DNA of 64,000 bases, taken from the NCBI GenBank assembly GCA_001724265.1, contig MEDY01000019.1, positions 1-64,000 on the forward strand. The letters run 5' to 3'. Both the position numbers and the translations under genes were made by a program. Below, in pieces: positions 1 through 13,800 of the stretch. Numbering within the stretch: position 1 is the stretch's first letter; every line of letters begins with the position of its first letter. The DNA comes from Rhizaria sp. SCN 62-66 (Eukaryota; Rhizaria, unplaced). The notes beneath the pieces were generated by a model, which did not search any database, was not told where the DNA came from, and saw only the letters and a program-made list of their open reading frames with translations.

Positions 1-1886
1 TTTTATTTGACGGAAGTTTGACAAAGTTGTATGGCTATTTCAAACTGCCCCTTCCAGGCGCGTTTTTGCGTTTTTCATAAACCTCTACATCAGGGGTACG
101 TACATACATAGGCACACGCGCGCACTCAAACAAAAACAACAGTAAGCAGGAAAAACACGTGTTCGACCAAAAAACTGGTAGAAAGTGCGTTATTCGTAAA
201 AACTGTTTCTTTGCTCGTAAACGTGAGCGCGCACGCGCGCAGGCGAAAATGCTGTGAAGCAAGCAAAGGCAATTCAACAGGGAAGTATTCTGGGCAGTGA
301 CAGCAGTATGAAAAAGAACGTAAGAGAGCGGACTTCAAGTGAACCTCAAAGTGCAAACTTATTGGAGTGATTTTACGCTGAAAAAGAAACGCACGAAAGT
401 GTAAGTTGACAACACGTGTGAAACCGGTGTTGCGGAACTCGTGTGTGTGCGTGTGAAAAGAAGAGGAAGGCGTAAAAAAGAACATGTAGAACAAAGTACA
501 AGTGTACACACAGGCTGAAGAACTACAAAGACAAATATACAAGAAAATATAACTTACATTACAAAGAAGGTACAGTGGGGAGCATAAGATCACAGAGCAA
601 TAATGATAAACAAAACAAACAAAACACAAACTAAACTACAAAACACAAATACAATACACAGATAAGGACAGATAAGGATACAGATACGGATATCTTGTTT
701 TTCATCTTGGAAATGAAGCACATAGAGCGAATCCACAATGATAAATATCATTGAAGCAACAGCTTTGTTATTTGCGCATCAACTTACGTCGTCGTCGTCG
801 TCGTTAATCTCGAGTGTAGAGATATAAATGAGACACCGCTGACAAAGTTGGTGGGACAGTGCTGCAAATGCGGCGGGCGTAACGCTTGCACAGAAGGCAT
901 AACACACACGCAGATGCAAGAACATAGTCAACCAAGCAACAACAACAAAAAACAAAGAGCGATGACGACTGAGATCAATGCGGATGCCGACTGAGATGGA
1001 TGTGAATATCGAACGCGATGAAAAACAATCACTGGTGAAATAAAAACTACACACCAGAAATACATGTTTACTTTAAACTTTGACACAAAACAAACAATCT
1101 ACCGAAACGAAACGAAACAATTAATACTTTTTTTAAAACATCGAACAGCAACACAACATACTGCAGCTGAGAAAGGCTGCCGTTGATACTTGACTGAACG
1201 TTGTAACTAAAATATAAAAGATATAAACTGTTGAGAGAGGCTTTTGTGTGTACGGAACAGTATGACTAGCAACATGAACACAATCTATAAGTTGTGTGGT
1301 CTGTTTGAAAATGTAACCATACAGGAAGATATTCCACTTTGCTGCACATACACAAACCCTATGTGAACGTTTTTGTCCTAAAACAATCTAACAACATAAC
1401 ACAACAGAAACATTCTATGAAATATGACATCTTGAAATATTATAATCTAAAAATCTAATCAAATCGAACTTAGTCTAAAAAAAAGTTTTCGCTGAAGACA
1501 AAACCATTGTGACGATGCAATGACATGAATGCGCTGTGGAACTTTACACAAACACACAGCAAGCAACAAGAGTAAATACAACTCCTATATTATAGTCAAC
1601 ACAGCTGCAACCACACTCAAGATTCGCCTTGTAAGCATGGAAACACGAAGAGCTGCACTGGAACTTTGCTACCACATCACATGTCACCATCATATTTCAC
1701 AACTAGAATAACCAAACACTGGACGCAAAGATCATCGAGTCACGTTATGAAATAACAAGTCGACCTTGGCGTTGTGTTGACAGTACTCAAACAAAACAAA
1801 AACTCAACTTGCGACTTCAAAACTCAACGGCGACCTACAAACACGACATCCCACACAAAGCTAAGCCGCAATGAATAAATGGCGAC
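1..1886. other. AT-rich gene-free flank downstream of the giant receptor gene
   Basis: No supported gene. Short open frames occur on the minus strand, but they are low-complexity Phe/Cys/Ser-rich and resemble no protein I know. The plus strand is A-rich throughout, so the sense strand of the adjacent minus-strand gene is T-rich, like the flank after the kinase gene. The first AATAAA in gene sense after the stop at 1887 is at positions 2-7. The stretch may therefore be a long U-rich 3' UTR, which is inference. A short CGT repeat lies at about 786-803. Confidence 0.5.
2..7 (-). terminator. Candidate AATAAA polyadenylation signal
   Basis: TTTATT on the plus strand reads AATAAA on the minus strand. 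It is the first such hexamer I find downstream of the giant receptor gene, 1.9 kb beyond its stop codon. It could equally belong to an unseen gene left of the window or be chance in AT-rich DNA. Confidence 0.25.
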
Positions 1887-4800
1887 TTAGTTGAGGCGCA
1901 GGCCATTCTTACCAGTCATGATAGAATTGCGCATGCTGTTACTGATGTTGCTCTTGTTGCCGTTAGTTTCCTTATCCTCATCGTCATCATCGAGCATGAT
2001 ATTCGGAACAAGAACGTCAGTGTTCCCATCGTTCTCATCGTCAGAGTCACCCGCGTTCAAATTAATGTTGAAGTCCTTATCCTGTCCGGCCATCGCGCGC
2101 GCGGACTGCAAGTAGCTGGTCATGGCATCGCTACCGACGTCGACACCGCTATTGACCATGTTGGCCACAGTATGCGTGTACGCCGCGACAGCAGTAGCGC
2201 GGTCAAGCGCGTTGGCGTTGTCCTCCGAAAGCCCGTTCTGCACATCCACAGGCCCATCGAGACCGACGGGCTGCGCCTGCGCCTGATTGACTTCGCCGAA
2301 CATGCGCGCGAACGCGGTGCGGTTGTCCTTCGTCTCGTCGACGGTGACGACGCGCACGGTGTTGGCGTCGCCGGCAAACTGACGGCGCGCAGCGCGCTTT
2401 TCCTGCTTGGCCTGCTCCTTGAGGTCGGCCTCGCCTGACTTCTCGCGGCGGCGCTGCAGGCGCGCGATGCGCCACTGACGAATGACGACCTGAACGTCGT
2501 TGCCGGCCGCGTGCGCCTCGTAGATACGGCGGCGCAGCGGGCCCATCTCGAGCTCCTCGCGCGCCAGTAGAATGAAGGCGATGACGACCGCAAGGATGAA
2601 AAAGACGAGGATGAGCACGATGACCCACTTAATGGTGTCCTTGACGACTTGCTTAACGGACTCGATGAAGAGGAAATTGGCCAGGAAGAAGATCATGAAC
2701 GAGCTGAAGAGTGAGAAGTACTCGACGAACTCGGTGATCTTGTTCTCAAAGGGGCGCGCAGAGACCTGGGCTGCGATGAAGAGGAACACAATGAGCGCGG
2801 CGAGGATGAGCTGGGTGTGCACCGCGCCGGGAAACAAGATGGGAATCGCCACGAGCACGACCTTGCGGAAGAGCTCAGCCAAGAACCAGTAGTAGCGCGT
2901 GGTGCGGTAGCCGCGGTACAGGAAGGCCATGCGGGACTCGAACGCGAGCTTGCGTTTGCGCAAAACCGACGACACGCCGGAGTGGTGCATCTGGATCAGC
3001 CCGCGGTTGCTGTACAGGTACCAGCACGCGAATATCGGCAGGCCGAAAACCCAGACCAGGCCCATTGGCAGACCGAGCGCGAGGAAGAACATCGTGTGGT
3101 CACTACTCCAGCATGGCACTGTCATGTCGCCCAGGAAGTAGCTGGCGCCGACCCAGTCCGCGCCGCCAATCTCGTGGCACGACACGAAGGTGAAGAACTG
3201 CTTGGCGATGTTGGGGTGCATAACGAACATGACGACAGTGATCGACGTGACGATGAAGCCGATCAGCTCTGCAGGCGCGAAGAGGTAGCGCGACTCTGTC
3301 ACGTCGACGTTGTGGCGCAACTCGGCTGCGGTGGGGCGCTTGCCGTCCTCGTTGATCTCCATCTCACGGAGCATCTTACGGCCGGCAACTTCGCCGTATG
3401 TCTTGATGTACCAGTCGCGTTTAGCACGTGCGCGGACGCGGGCGATCGCGCGCTCCTTGCGCACTGCGCGCACGCGGTAAAGCTCGGACTCGTACAGCAG
3501 CTCAAACTCGGCCGTAGTGAGATAGTTGATGTTGGCAGCGTCTTCGTCGTCGACAGCGTCAGAGCTAATTGTGTCGAGAAGCGACGGCTTCTTGTCGACA
3601 TCGCCCGTGATAGAAGCTCCGCTAGCAGCGGCAGCAGCGGCATCAGCGGCGGCGTCCTTGCGGAAAGGCATGTAACGCGCCATCATAGCGGCAAACTGCT
3701 CATGCGTGGCATGTTCGTCGGCGGCGACAGGCGCGACGTCAAGCATCATCGCCGCGTGCTGGTTGTGCATGTTCTCGACGTTGTTGTAGCTGTCTTCGCG
3801 CAAGAAGCTCACGTCAAAATCGAGGTCCTTGTTAAAGCCCTCCTTGTGCGTATCATACTCACCGCGCAGGTCATACTCGTTGCCGTCTTCATCGATGTAT
3901 ACATCGTTGAACACGTCAGCGTTGACAACCGCGGCAGTTGATGCGAGCGCGTTAAGGTCTTCCACATCAACGGGAGCAAGCATGTCATCGCCAACGTTGA
4001 AGCCGATAGGCGATTCACCACTCTTGTGCTCTTCGCCGTCGAAATGCAAGTCAAGCATGTCATCGCGCTTCCCCACAGCAGCACCAGCAGCCGAAGACGA
4101 GGTGGGAAGCACGAACGGCGAGTCCACCGCAGTGGCGCGGCCACTGCGCAGCGCGGCAGTCTCAGCGGCGGACGCAGCGGCCTCATGCTCGAGCTTCTCC
4201 TGCATAGCGCGGTACTTGGCCAGCGGGTCGTTCTGGCGATGCTCGGGGCGCGACTGGCGGGCGACCGCGGCGGCGTGCGCGTGGGCGTTGGGTAGCACGG
4301 CGACAGGGACGAAGTCGAGCTCGTCATCGCGAAGGAAGAGGTTTTCGGCATTGTCCTCATCGTACTGCGTGTCTGCGGACGGCGCGACGGCGGAAGGAAG
4401 CATGTGCAGAGTGATGTGCTGCGGCGTGTCCTCGTCAGCATGGTCGGCGTGCGTAGTTGGAATGGCGGGCGGGGCCGCGCTGGCAGCACCGCCGCCAGCA
4501 GCAGACAGACCAAGCATCTGGCCCTTGAGAGACGCCCGCGCAGCAGCAGCCGCAGCAGAGTCAGCGCCCTCCGCAGTTGCGCTCTGCGCATCGACAGAAG
4601 GCTGGCCGATGCCGTCGCTACTTACGCTGGACACAAGCGTGCGCTTAATGCGGCGACGCACCAGCCGGCTCCGGGGCTGCGCCGCCGTCGGCACGCGCGA
4701 GGTCGACGACAGCGAGTTGCGCGGCTCGGCGGGCGCGTCGGGCGCGCCGGGCGGGGCGAGCGGGCCTCCGCGCTTGGCGGTAGCGGCGGTGGCTGTGCGC

Positions 4801-7800
4801 GCAGCGTGCTCAGCCTCCTCGTCAGAGTCGCTGCGCAGACGCGTGCGGCGGTCTTCGCGCTCGTGGACACGGATGTCCGCGAAAATCTTGCGGCCGCCGG
4901 CAATCGTCGCCGTCTCGCGCATCGTCTCAAGCGCGGCGCGCTGAGAAGCGTTGTGGCCAGCGATACCGAGCTCGCCCGACTCGTCGACCGAGTCCCAGAT
5001 AGGCTTGACGTGGCCCAGATGGTTGTCAGGCTTGTCGACATTGTTCTCCGTCTGTAGCGCAGACTCTGCGGCACGGCGGCGGCGCATTGTCTGCAGGTAC
5101 TCGAGGTACTCCTCGGCCATGATCACCAAGTGTCTGCGCTGATTCTTGAGTACGAGCTTGACCTGTTCGTGGTAGTTGCGGCGGTTCAGGAGGTAGCTCA
5201 GCAGCAGCACGGCCAGCGGCAGAAGAATGCCGACCAGGGGAAGCAGCATGATGGCGATGGACGAGACCCAAAACGGGCGGATCGACGAATTGTACGGCAG
5301 GAAACAGTCGAGCGTGGCGATCGTGGTGCCGAGGCCGCCGATGACATCCATGGCGTCGAAGAACGAACGCAGAATTCCGGGCCAGTAGACGTCGTAGCGC
5401 GCAGCGATGGCGAAGATCTGGATGCCAGAGACGGCGATCTTGAACAGCAGCGGCACGGCGGGCGCAGGCAACTCGTTAGTCGACTTGCGGCCGTCGACGA
5501 TCTGCTTCCACGCCAGCACGGCACAGATCAGGATTGCAGCCAGGATTGAGGCCGTGAGGTATAGGGCCTGGACAGGCGCGCTGAAGCACTGGCGGCACGT
5601 GAAGGTCGACTGATGGCCGTAGCCGGGCTCGCAGACCGTGCAGAGGTTGCCGCCGTGGCCCGCCAAGCAGGTGCTTCCCGAGAGACAGGCTTCGTGGAAG
5701 CACTCCTGGAACGACGACACGGGGCGGCGCGCAAAGGCCTCGTCAAGTATCGGCTCTGCTACGTACGCGTCACCGAGAGTCGTCTCCGCGGCGGAGAGCG
5801 TGACGTTGCCGCTGATGTCGGACTGCGTCGGGCGCGTGAAAAGGCCCATAATGATGTTGAGCAGCGTGGCGACTTCGTCGGACACGGCTGCGTTGCGCAC
5901 AACCCAGGTCGACGTGAACTTCATCGCAGACGCCGTCGCCACACGTCCATGCGAAACAACCTTGGAGCCTGAGTCAGCGCCACCAGAGACAGCAGTCGTC
6001 GACGTGGAGTTGTACGCGATAAGGCCGTTCTGCGAGTACGCAGGTGTAATGAGCAGCACAACGCGCGCGCCGTAGAACCCATCAGCGTCTAACAACTGCG
6101 GCGAAATAGACGAGATCACAACACGCTCTTGTGGCAACACAGTGTTGTCAAACAGAACCTTAACGATGATTGCGCGCACCGCAGCCTGCTCGGCAGTGGT
6201 GACAGCGGACATGCGCAAATCGATCGACATGCGCACGGCCTTCACGACGTCGTCCTGGATCGCGGACGGCGAGTACGACTCGAGCGACACAATGCTGTAC
6301 GCCGTGGTGCCGCCCAGACTGCAATCGCCGCCGCTTATGCAGGCCGTGCACACGCCCGTGAGCGCCTGGTAGTAGCCCGACTTGCACTGGCAGTACGCGT
6401 AGTCGATCGTCTGCTCCGCGTTCTCGCCGCACTTAGCGCAGGCCGTGCTGCCCTCGTGCGACGCGTACGTGCCCGGCACGCACTGCGCGCAGCGGTCCGC
6501 CTTGGCGCCCGAGAACATGCCGCGTGGGCAGAGAATGCACGTTGCGGAACCGAGGGGCGAGTAGGTGCCCGCGGGACAGGACTCGCATTGCGTGGAGCCG
6601 TACGACGCCGCGTGCGTGCCGGACGGGCACTGCGTGCATTGCGCCTGAGAGCCCGTGCGGTTGTTGTACTCACCGGGGAAGCACGCCTGGCACGAGTAGC
6701 CGCGCTCAAACGTGCCCGCCGTGCATTGCACGTAGGATAGAAAGAAGTCCTGCGTGGACGCCGCGCCGTAGCGCTGCGAGAGCACAATGCGCTGATCAAG
6801 CCCGGTGCCCGGTGGCACGTGGCAGCGCACGACACGGTGCGGCAGCGACGCATTCAGCGCGTTACTCCTGTCGTGCTCGACGTAGAGACACGAAATACCA
6901 CCGATGGTGACTGTGGCGCCATCGTAGCCAAAGTTATGGCCACGAATCACAAGCACGTTGCCACCCTGGCGCGCGCAGTTAACGACGGTGGCGGTGCCCG
7001 CCTGTGGCATCGTGCAGCCCTCGATCGAGTCAATGGTGGGCGCACCGTAGCTGAGCATGTTGTCGACCTGCACGGTCTGCGTCGAGGCCTTGACGATGAA
7101 GGTTAGATTCGAGCCGGTGCCGACAGGGACGCGGCAGTAAAAGTTGGTCGAGTCGATGTACTGCTCAATCACACAACGGCGACCGTGGACAAACGCCGTG
7201 AGGGGCTCGATGAACGCATTGCCGACCACGTGCAAGTAGTCAGAGCCTTCTGTCGAGCAGCCAGTGGTTGAGATAACGCCGGTCTCCTCGTTGTTGATGG
7301 AGGTGGTGCAACCAGTGACGGAATCAACGCGCGGAATCTGCGGATACGACAGCTGGTCCGTGGAGTATGCAAAATGGCCGGCGAGCGAAAGTTTGAAGCG
7401 CAGGTTGGCCTTGTTGACCATGTCCGGCACAAGGCATACGATGGTACGGTTGACTGTGGAGATATCCAGCGACGCCTTAATGTCGACCACGCACTCCTCC
7501 GGGTAGTCATCATCCGTGGTGGCCTCACCCATGTACATGGCCAGCAGTCCAGGCCGGTCAAAGTACAGATTCGAGACGTCGAAGCCGATAAGCTCGCCCA
7601 TGACGCTGGGCATGACGTAGTCGTCGGTACGGCCGGAGTCGTACGTTACGGAGAAAAGCGACGACGCGACGAACGCAGGCGCCGGGTAGCGCAGCTTGTA
7701 GTTGCTGTTGACGGCCATGTCCGGGTGGTTCACCGTCGCGCCGTCCCAGTTCCAGTTCCAGCGGGTGCAGTTGATCTTGGCGTCGACCTTAATGCTCTCC

Positions 7801-10800
7801 GCGTAGCAGAACTGGACGCGCAGATACAGCTCCATGCCCTGTCCGGGCGTGAGCAGACACTGCACGCGCAGCATCGTGGTGGGGTACGTGGGGTGGTCCG
7901 TCACGGTCACGCTACGGCAGTCGTAGTCAAGCAGACCGGGGAAGGCGTTCGAGCTGGGGTTGGAGAACATCACCGCGTTGACGTAGGGCGCAGCGAGGTT
8001 GCGGCCGCGGATGACAGAGAAAGCGATGGGTTGGGTACCAGACGCGTCGGACGGGTTAATGGTGCGCGACAAACTGTCGACCGTGGCCGGCAGCGGGTAC
8101 AATTCGGGGTTGAGCATGTATGATGTGTACTGCTGGTCCGTCACGACAGCCTCGAGCGCGGGCGAGCTCGTCACATAGGGCGTGCAGACAAACGAGCCGA
8201 ATGTGTTGATGCAGCGTGAGCTCGAGCCGTACGTAGCAGCACAATCAAAGTAGTAGGCCCCGTTGGCGTCGCACTCGTCGACGTCAATGCACTCAGGAGC
8301 AGCAGGGCTCCAGCCGAGTTCAGCGCCAAGACACTGGCGAGTGGCGGTGGCCGTACCGGACTTCATCACAAATCCGCTGGCGCATGTGTAGATGGCCTTA
8401 GAAAGGTAGCTTGTCGCAGTAGGCGTCACAGTGGGATCGTAGTCGTATGTGATCGAGCCCAAATACAATATCTCGTCGGCGGGACCGCAGTTGTACGGGA
8501 TACAGACAGGCTCGGTGTTGTCCCATCCGACGTCGATGTTACGGCACGTGCGGGTCGCGTTGTGTGTCAGCGACGTGTTGAGCATGTTGCGCGGCTCATA
8601 ACCCGTCACGCAGCGGTACAGCGCCGTACTGTTATATATACGGTGTGCGTCAGACGTCGGGCTCGTCGTACTCAAGCCCGACGGCTGGGTATACAGAACC
8701 TCCTTGACGTTAGCAGGCAAGGTGATTGCGCTACATACGTGTATTGCGCATGAAGGCGTTCCTGAAGGAGTCCAGCCGTCGGGTAAGCACATCCGTGTCG
8801 CGCGCAACTGCAGCGAGTTCGAGCGGTACGCCAGGACGCCCGTGCCATCGGTGACGCTGTAGCCGGCATACTTAAGATCATAGCCTTCGGAGCAGCTGTA
8901 GACTGCAGTAGAGGAGTTGTAGTTCTCGCCGAAGTTAAACTCACCGTTCGCAACCTCAACTGTGAGGAATGAGTCCTTAGATGGAGCACCGCAGTTCTTG
9001 GGCTCACACGTGGTGAGGTTAGCGCTCCACTTACCACTCTCGTTGCACCAAATTGAGGTCAGATTCGACGCGTAAGGCAGCGTGCCGTACGCGCAAGTCA
9101 TCGTCAGATTTACGGAGAACTTGTTCGCCAGCGAGGCGGGATCCTGCACAATCGTGCCATATTTACGCGTCAGCGTCTCGCACGTCTTGTATGTACAGAC
9201 TGGGACGTAAATCGGCATCCATGTGCTATCGGTGCACGTACGTACCGCTGTGTGCGAAATTGATGTGATCTGGAACTCGTAACCAGGCTTGCACTCGTAC
9301 GTTGCAGTCGTGTTTGGGTCGTACGGATTACGTGCCGGCAGTGTAACGCCGGCCGTGTTGCGGTACGTCACCGGCACCATGCGTTCCGTGTCGTATAAAA
9401 GCGGCGAGCACGAGCTGGTTGTGCAAACACCGTCCTCGCCATCCCACGTGCCATCCGAAAGACAGCGGCGGGTGTTGTTGGACACAGCGCGGTAGCCACT
9501 GGGGCAGACGTATGTCGCCACGGTAGTAAATCGCGGCGGGTCTGAGGTGTAAGTCACTGACTCCACGTCAACGCCATTACGCGCCTCAAGATACTCGCAC
9601 TGAACACCAAGACACTGCGGTACGGCCGCGCTCCAGCCGCCACGCGTGCAAGTGATGTTAGTTGCGCCCTCGACCTGGTAACCAACAGAGCACGAAAATG
9701 CGGCAGTAGCACTGTAACTGGACTCACCAGATGAAAGGCCGACCGTCCGCGTAATAGAACCGTTAGAGGGGGCTTGGATCACAGGGCAGACGTGCAACGA
9801 GCATATGGGCATATTTGTAGCATCCCATCCATTCCACGCGCAGGTCACGCGCTGCTGGCAGGTCTTCTCAGAGAGACCGTACGAGTTGGTCGAAGTCGAG
9901 CAGTCCGAAGCGAGTTTAGCACTGGACAGCGTTGTGTTGAGGTTGTAGCCAGTGTTACAGGAGTATGTGATAACAGTGCCATAGCCAAGCACGCCAAACT
10001 CGCTTGCAGTTGTCGTGATGACACCATTGGTCAAATCGCTGTACTGCGTGCATACCGTGTAGTAGGTCTCAAAGGACGCCGTGGTGAGAGGCCAGAAGAG
10101 CTCGCCGCTCTCGCGCGCGACCGTCAACACAGGCAGCTTGTCGGCGTCAATACTGCGGTTACGCGTGTAGTCGTTGCAGCGGATCCAGAAGTATACCTCG
10201 CGCGAAGTCGCTAGCGCAGTGAAAAGACGCGTTGAGGTCCACTCAGTGTCGGGCGCCGCAGGGACCACGCCAGAGGCCTCAGACGCGATCAAGCACTCGC
10301 CGGCAACGGTCGAAGGAACACTTACGCGGATTTGCGTGGCCTTCGGCAGCCCTGTGGTCGGCTCAAAGTAGAGCCGCAAGCGGTTGGCCTCGCGAATGTG
10401 GATCGACGTGATGGCGTCGCCCGACGGCAGACCAAGCCCGAAGGTGCTGTACACGGGGAACAACGCCGAAGTGTAGGTGATGTAGTAAGTGGTCGCCGCG
10501 GTGGGGCGCAGAGTCAGCGAGACACCGGTCTGCTCGGAAACTGTGGCGGAGCAGATAACATAGGCGTCAAGTGTCTCGGTGTTGGCCGGCAGATTGAACG
10601 TCAATGAATATGTCGTTGCAGAGGTCGTCAGAGAAACTAGACACGTGACAACCGGTGAGCTCAACGTGAACGATGTCTGGGCAGATAACGCGGGGCGGAA
10701 GCGCATACGAATACGGTGTGGCTTGGTCGTGCGTACAGTACTTAGAGCAATCGGCGTTACCGGCGCAACCGTCAAGACCTCGTTCGCGATATAGTCTTCA

Positions 10801-13800
10801 ATCCAAATCGCGCCGCGCATCGCAAACGAGGCAGTAGTGGTGGGCAAATAAATGTCGTTGAGCGCGGTGATTGTGAATGCAGTTGTCAGGGCCGTGTCAA
10901 CGCGACGGCAATAGAAAGCAACATCTTGTGTTGTCATGGTCGATACATACGTGAAGTTGAACGGAGAAGGCACATAATCGGTCGTCGCGCCATAAAGGCG
11001 GAACACGCAGTCGTTGGTCGCAGATGCGGCGCTGCCATCGGTGATCATAATCGTCGTTTCTTCGGTCGGCAGCGGCACAGGGTTGAGCGCAAACGAGATC
11101 GTGGTATATGACGTAATCGGCGACGTGAGCAGGCTCACACTGCTAAACTCCAGGTATCCGCGCACGCGCATCGGTTTGGTCAGTGCGGTGATGTAACGCT
11201 CGCCGGCAATAGCCTCAGCAATGAGATAGGGGAACTCTGACGTGGCTTCGCGGCATGCGACAGCAAAGCCGACTCGCGAATCACCGAGATAGAAGAGCAC
11301 CTGGAAAGTTGTCGACAGATCCATGGTGCTGTTGGTGGTCCCCGTGGAGCCAGAATCGGTGGCCACAAAGCCGCATGAGCCGCGGATGGTGGACAGAGAA
11401 ACACGCACAATAGTCTGCGCCGAGAGCGCGGGCGCCATCTGCAGCACGAAGTAGCGCAGATCCGTCTTGGGCGCGCGCAGGAAGTACGGGTCCTCCATCA
11501 CAGTCACGGTGTCGCCAGGAAGCATCTCCGTGCCGTCGTCGTTGAGGTGCGCGGCCGTGTCAGTGATGTTCGCCGCCACCTGCGTGGTGGGGTTGGTGAA
11601 AGAGATGGACATGCGGCCCTTGACTTGGTACGGGCCGAAGGTCTCCGTGACATAACTTCCTGTTGGAGAGATGATACGAATCATCGGGCCCTTGACGTGC
11701 GTACGGCGGCAGTAGATGGCAAACTTAATCGGACCCATGCGCGTACTGGTGTTGTTAAACTGCGCCTCCGTCTGCGTCACCACAGTTGTCGTTGAGTAGC
11801 TCGATGTGTCGTCGATCTTGTCAGCCGACGTGAAACGGCAGTCGGCGGACGAATCGGAGCGCTCAATACGGATCTGCTGCGGCACGTTGGGGTTGATCGA
11901 CAGCGTGATCGAACCAAGCTGTGGAGTGGCAGTGACAAACGTGGTCGTGTCAGGCAAGTCGTCCAGATAGAATGAGCCCTGGGGCTGCAGACTGGTCGAG
12001 TCAAAAGCAGGGTAAGACGTGTCATGCGTGTCGCCAGTTACAGTAAAGCGGATCGAGATAGGCCTCGACGTCGGTGACTCGCACCAAAGGTAAATGTTGA
12101 ACATCGCGAAAGATGCCGTAAACTGCTGGACTTGAATAATGTTATCCTTAATCTCGCTGTACGACAGGTGACATGCGTTTGCGTCATCATTCTGCAGACT
12201 AATCGTGACGTTAAGTCCTTTACCAGACTGTGGCAACGGGCGCATAAAGACTTCAATGCGAATGCGCGCCTCGGAGTACACTTGCCCGGCCGGGATGGGG
12301 ATCGTGTCTGCAGCTGAGTTTGTGACGTCTACGGCCACTGTGGTGTTATCAGTAGTTGCGCGTTGCCATGTAAGCTCGTAGAAGCCGTTGATGTTGAAGG
12401 TACGTGACACGTAAGGAGTGTAGGTCGCACGCAGCGTCGCGTCACTTGCGCTCTCGGATGAAGCAGGTGTAGGAGCCACCATCGTGAAGGTAATCTTACC
12501 ACCAATACTTGTTGTGGGGCAATACATGCGAATGGCAATGGTGCCGACGCCAGGTGCAAATGTTGTCGTATAGGGAGCGGAAAAGGCAATTTTACTCAGG
12601 TCAACGGCGGTCGGGATCGTGTTGACTAAATCAGAACCGGAAGCAAACTCGCACGATGAGGGACCTGTAACGATCACATTGACTGGCGCGGTTCCGGCCC
12701 ACGGCAACGAGAGGGTCAGCGTGAGAGGGTGCAGAATCAGCGACTGCAGCGCGCTGTAAATGTAGTTGTTGTGATGGCCCGTGGCCGTCGTGCGCACAAG
12801 CATCTCGTTGCGAATCTTAATCGTCGGCAGCACGGTCCACTTGATGTTATCACCCGACAGAATGTCGCGCTCAATTTGAATCGGTACCGTCGAGTTCGTG
12901 CACGCCACGTAGAACCTGTCACTTAAGGTGCCGGAGTCGAGAGTGTAGTAGATACCAGAGGCAGCCGTGACACCATCAGACATGGTGGAAAAGCCTGTCA
13001 CAGAGGTTGTACGCATCTCACTGTACACAATCTTTGTGTCCTCAGAAAAGCGGCAACCTGCAGTGACCGGCGCCAGCACAACCATGATCGTCGAACGACT
13101 GATGGCGTATTGGAAAATGCTCTCAATCTCAATCGCAGTTTCAGGAGAAGTCTTATACGAGCCGCCTGAGAGCGTCATGGCGGTGCCGTCAAGCAGATAA
13201 AAGTTGCTCACCGTGTTGGGATCGTATGCAAGAACGTTGGACGTCGGCACAATTTCAAAGCCGCTACTGTTCGTGCCTGTGCCATACGCGAGGTAAACAT
13301 CGATCGAATCACGCAGGAAAAATGACTGAGTACAGATGATGTACGCGGTCGCGAGCGTCTCACTTGCTGCAATAGTGACGGAAATCTCGACAGACTCAGT
13401 ACCGTTGGCGGCAGTGCGAAGGCGGCAGGGGGAGTTGGTCATCGCAATACTGTTGCGCAGCAACTGAACACTCATAACCGATTTTGACTGCGCGCGGGGG
13501 CGGATATTGACTGTGAATGGCCGGACAACGTTGATCGGCAAGTTGAATCCGTCGACCTCTTCGAGGAATGCAGAGCCATACACTGTACGCAAGCGAGTCG
13601 CGGCAGAAATCAAGTTCACTTTCGGCGGTGACGCGGCGTGTGTGACAGTGATGGAGATACCTGCTGCGTTAATCTGCGAGCACGCCATCAAAATAGAGTC
13701 ATATTTAAGCGAGCTTGAGTTCACATTCGCATTGCTGGTACCGATGTTTAGCACGAGCGATGCGGCGGCGGCGGCGGCACTGTTGGAATCGCGGAACATA

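Noticed and set aside
126-629. Minus-strand open frame of 167 codons left of the giant gene
   Set aside because: Phe/Cys/Ser-rich translation typical of T-rich DNA, no domain or signal, no codon character like the real genes.
779-1054. Minus-strand frame ending in Asp repeats followed by GTAAGT, like an exon with a donor
   Set aside because: The donor match is good, but the translation is unlike a protein and no partner exon is visible; GTAAGT is also not the donor type used by the placed introns.
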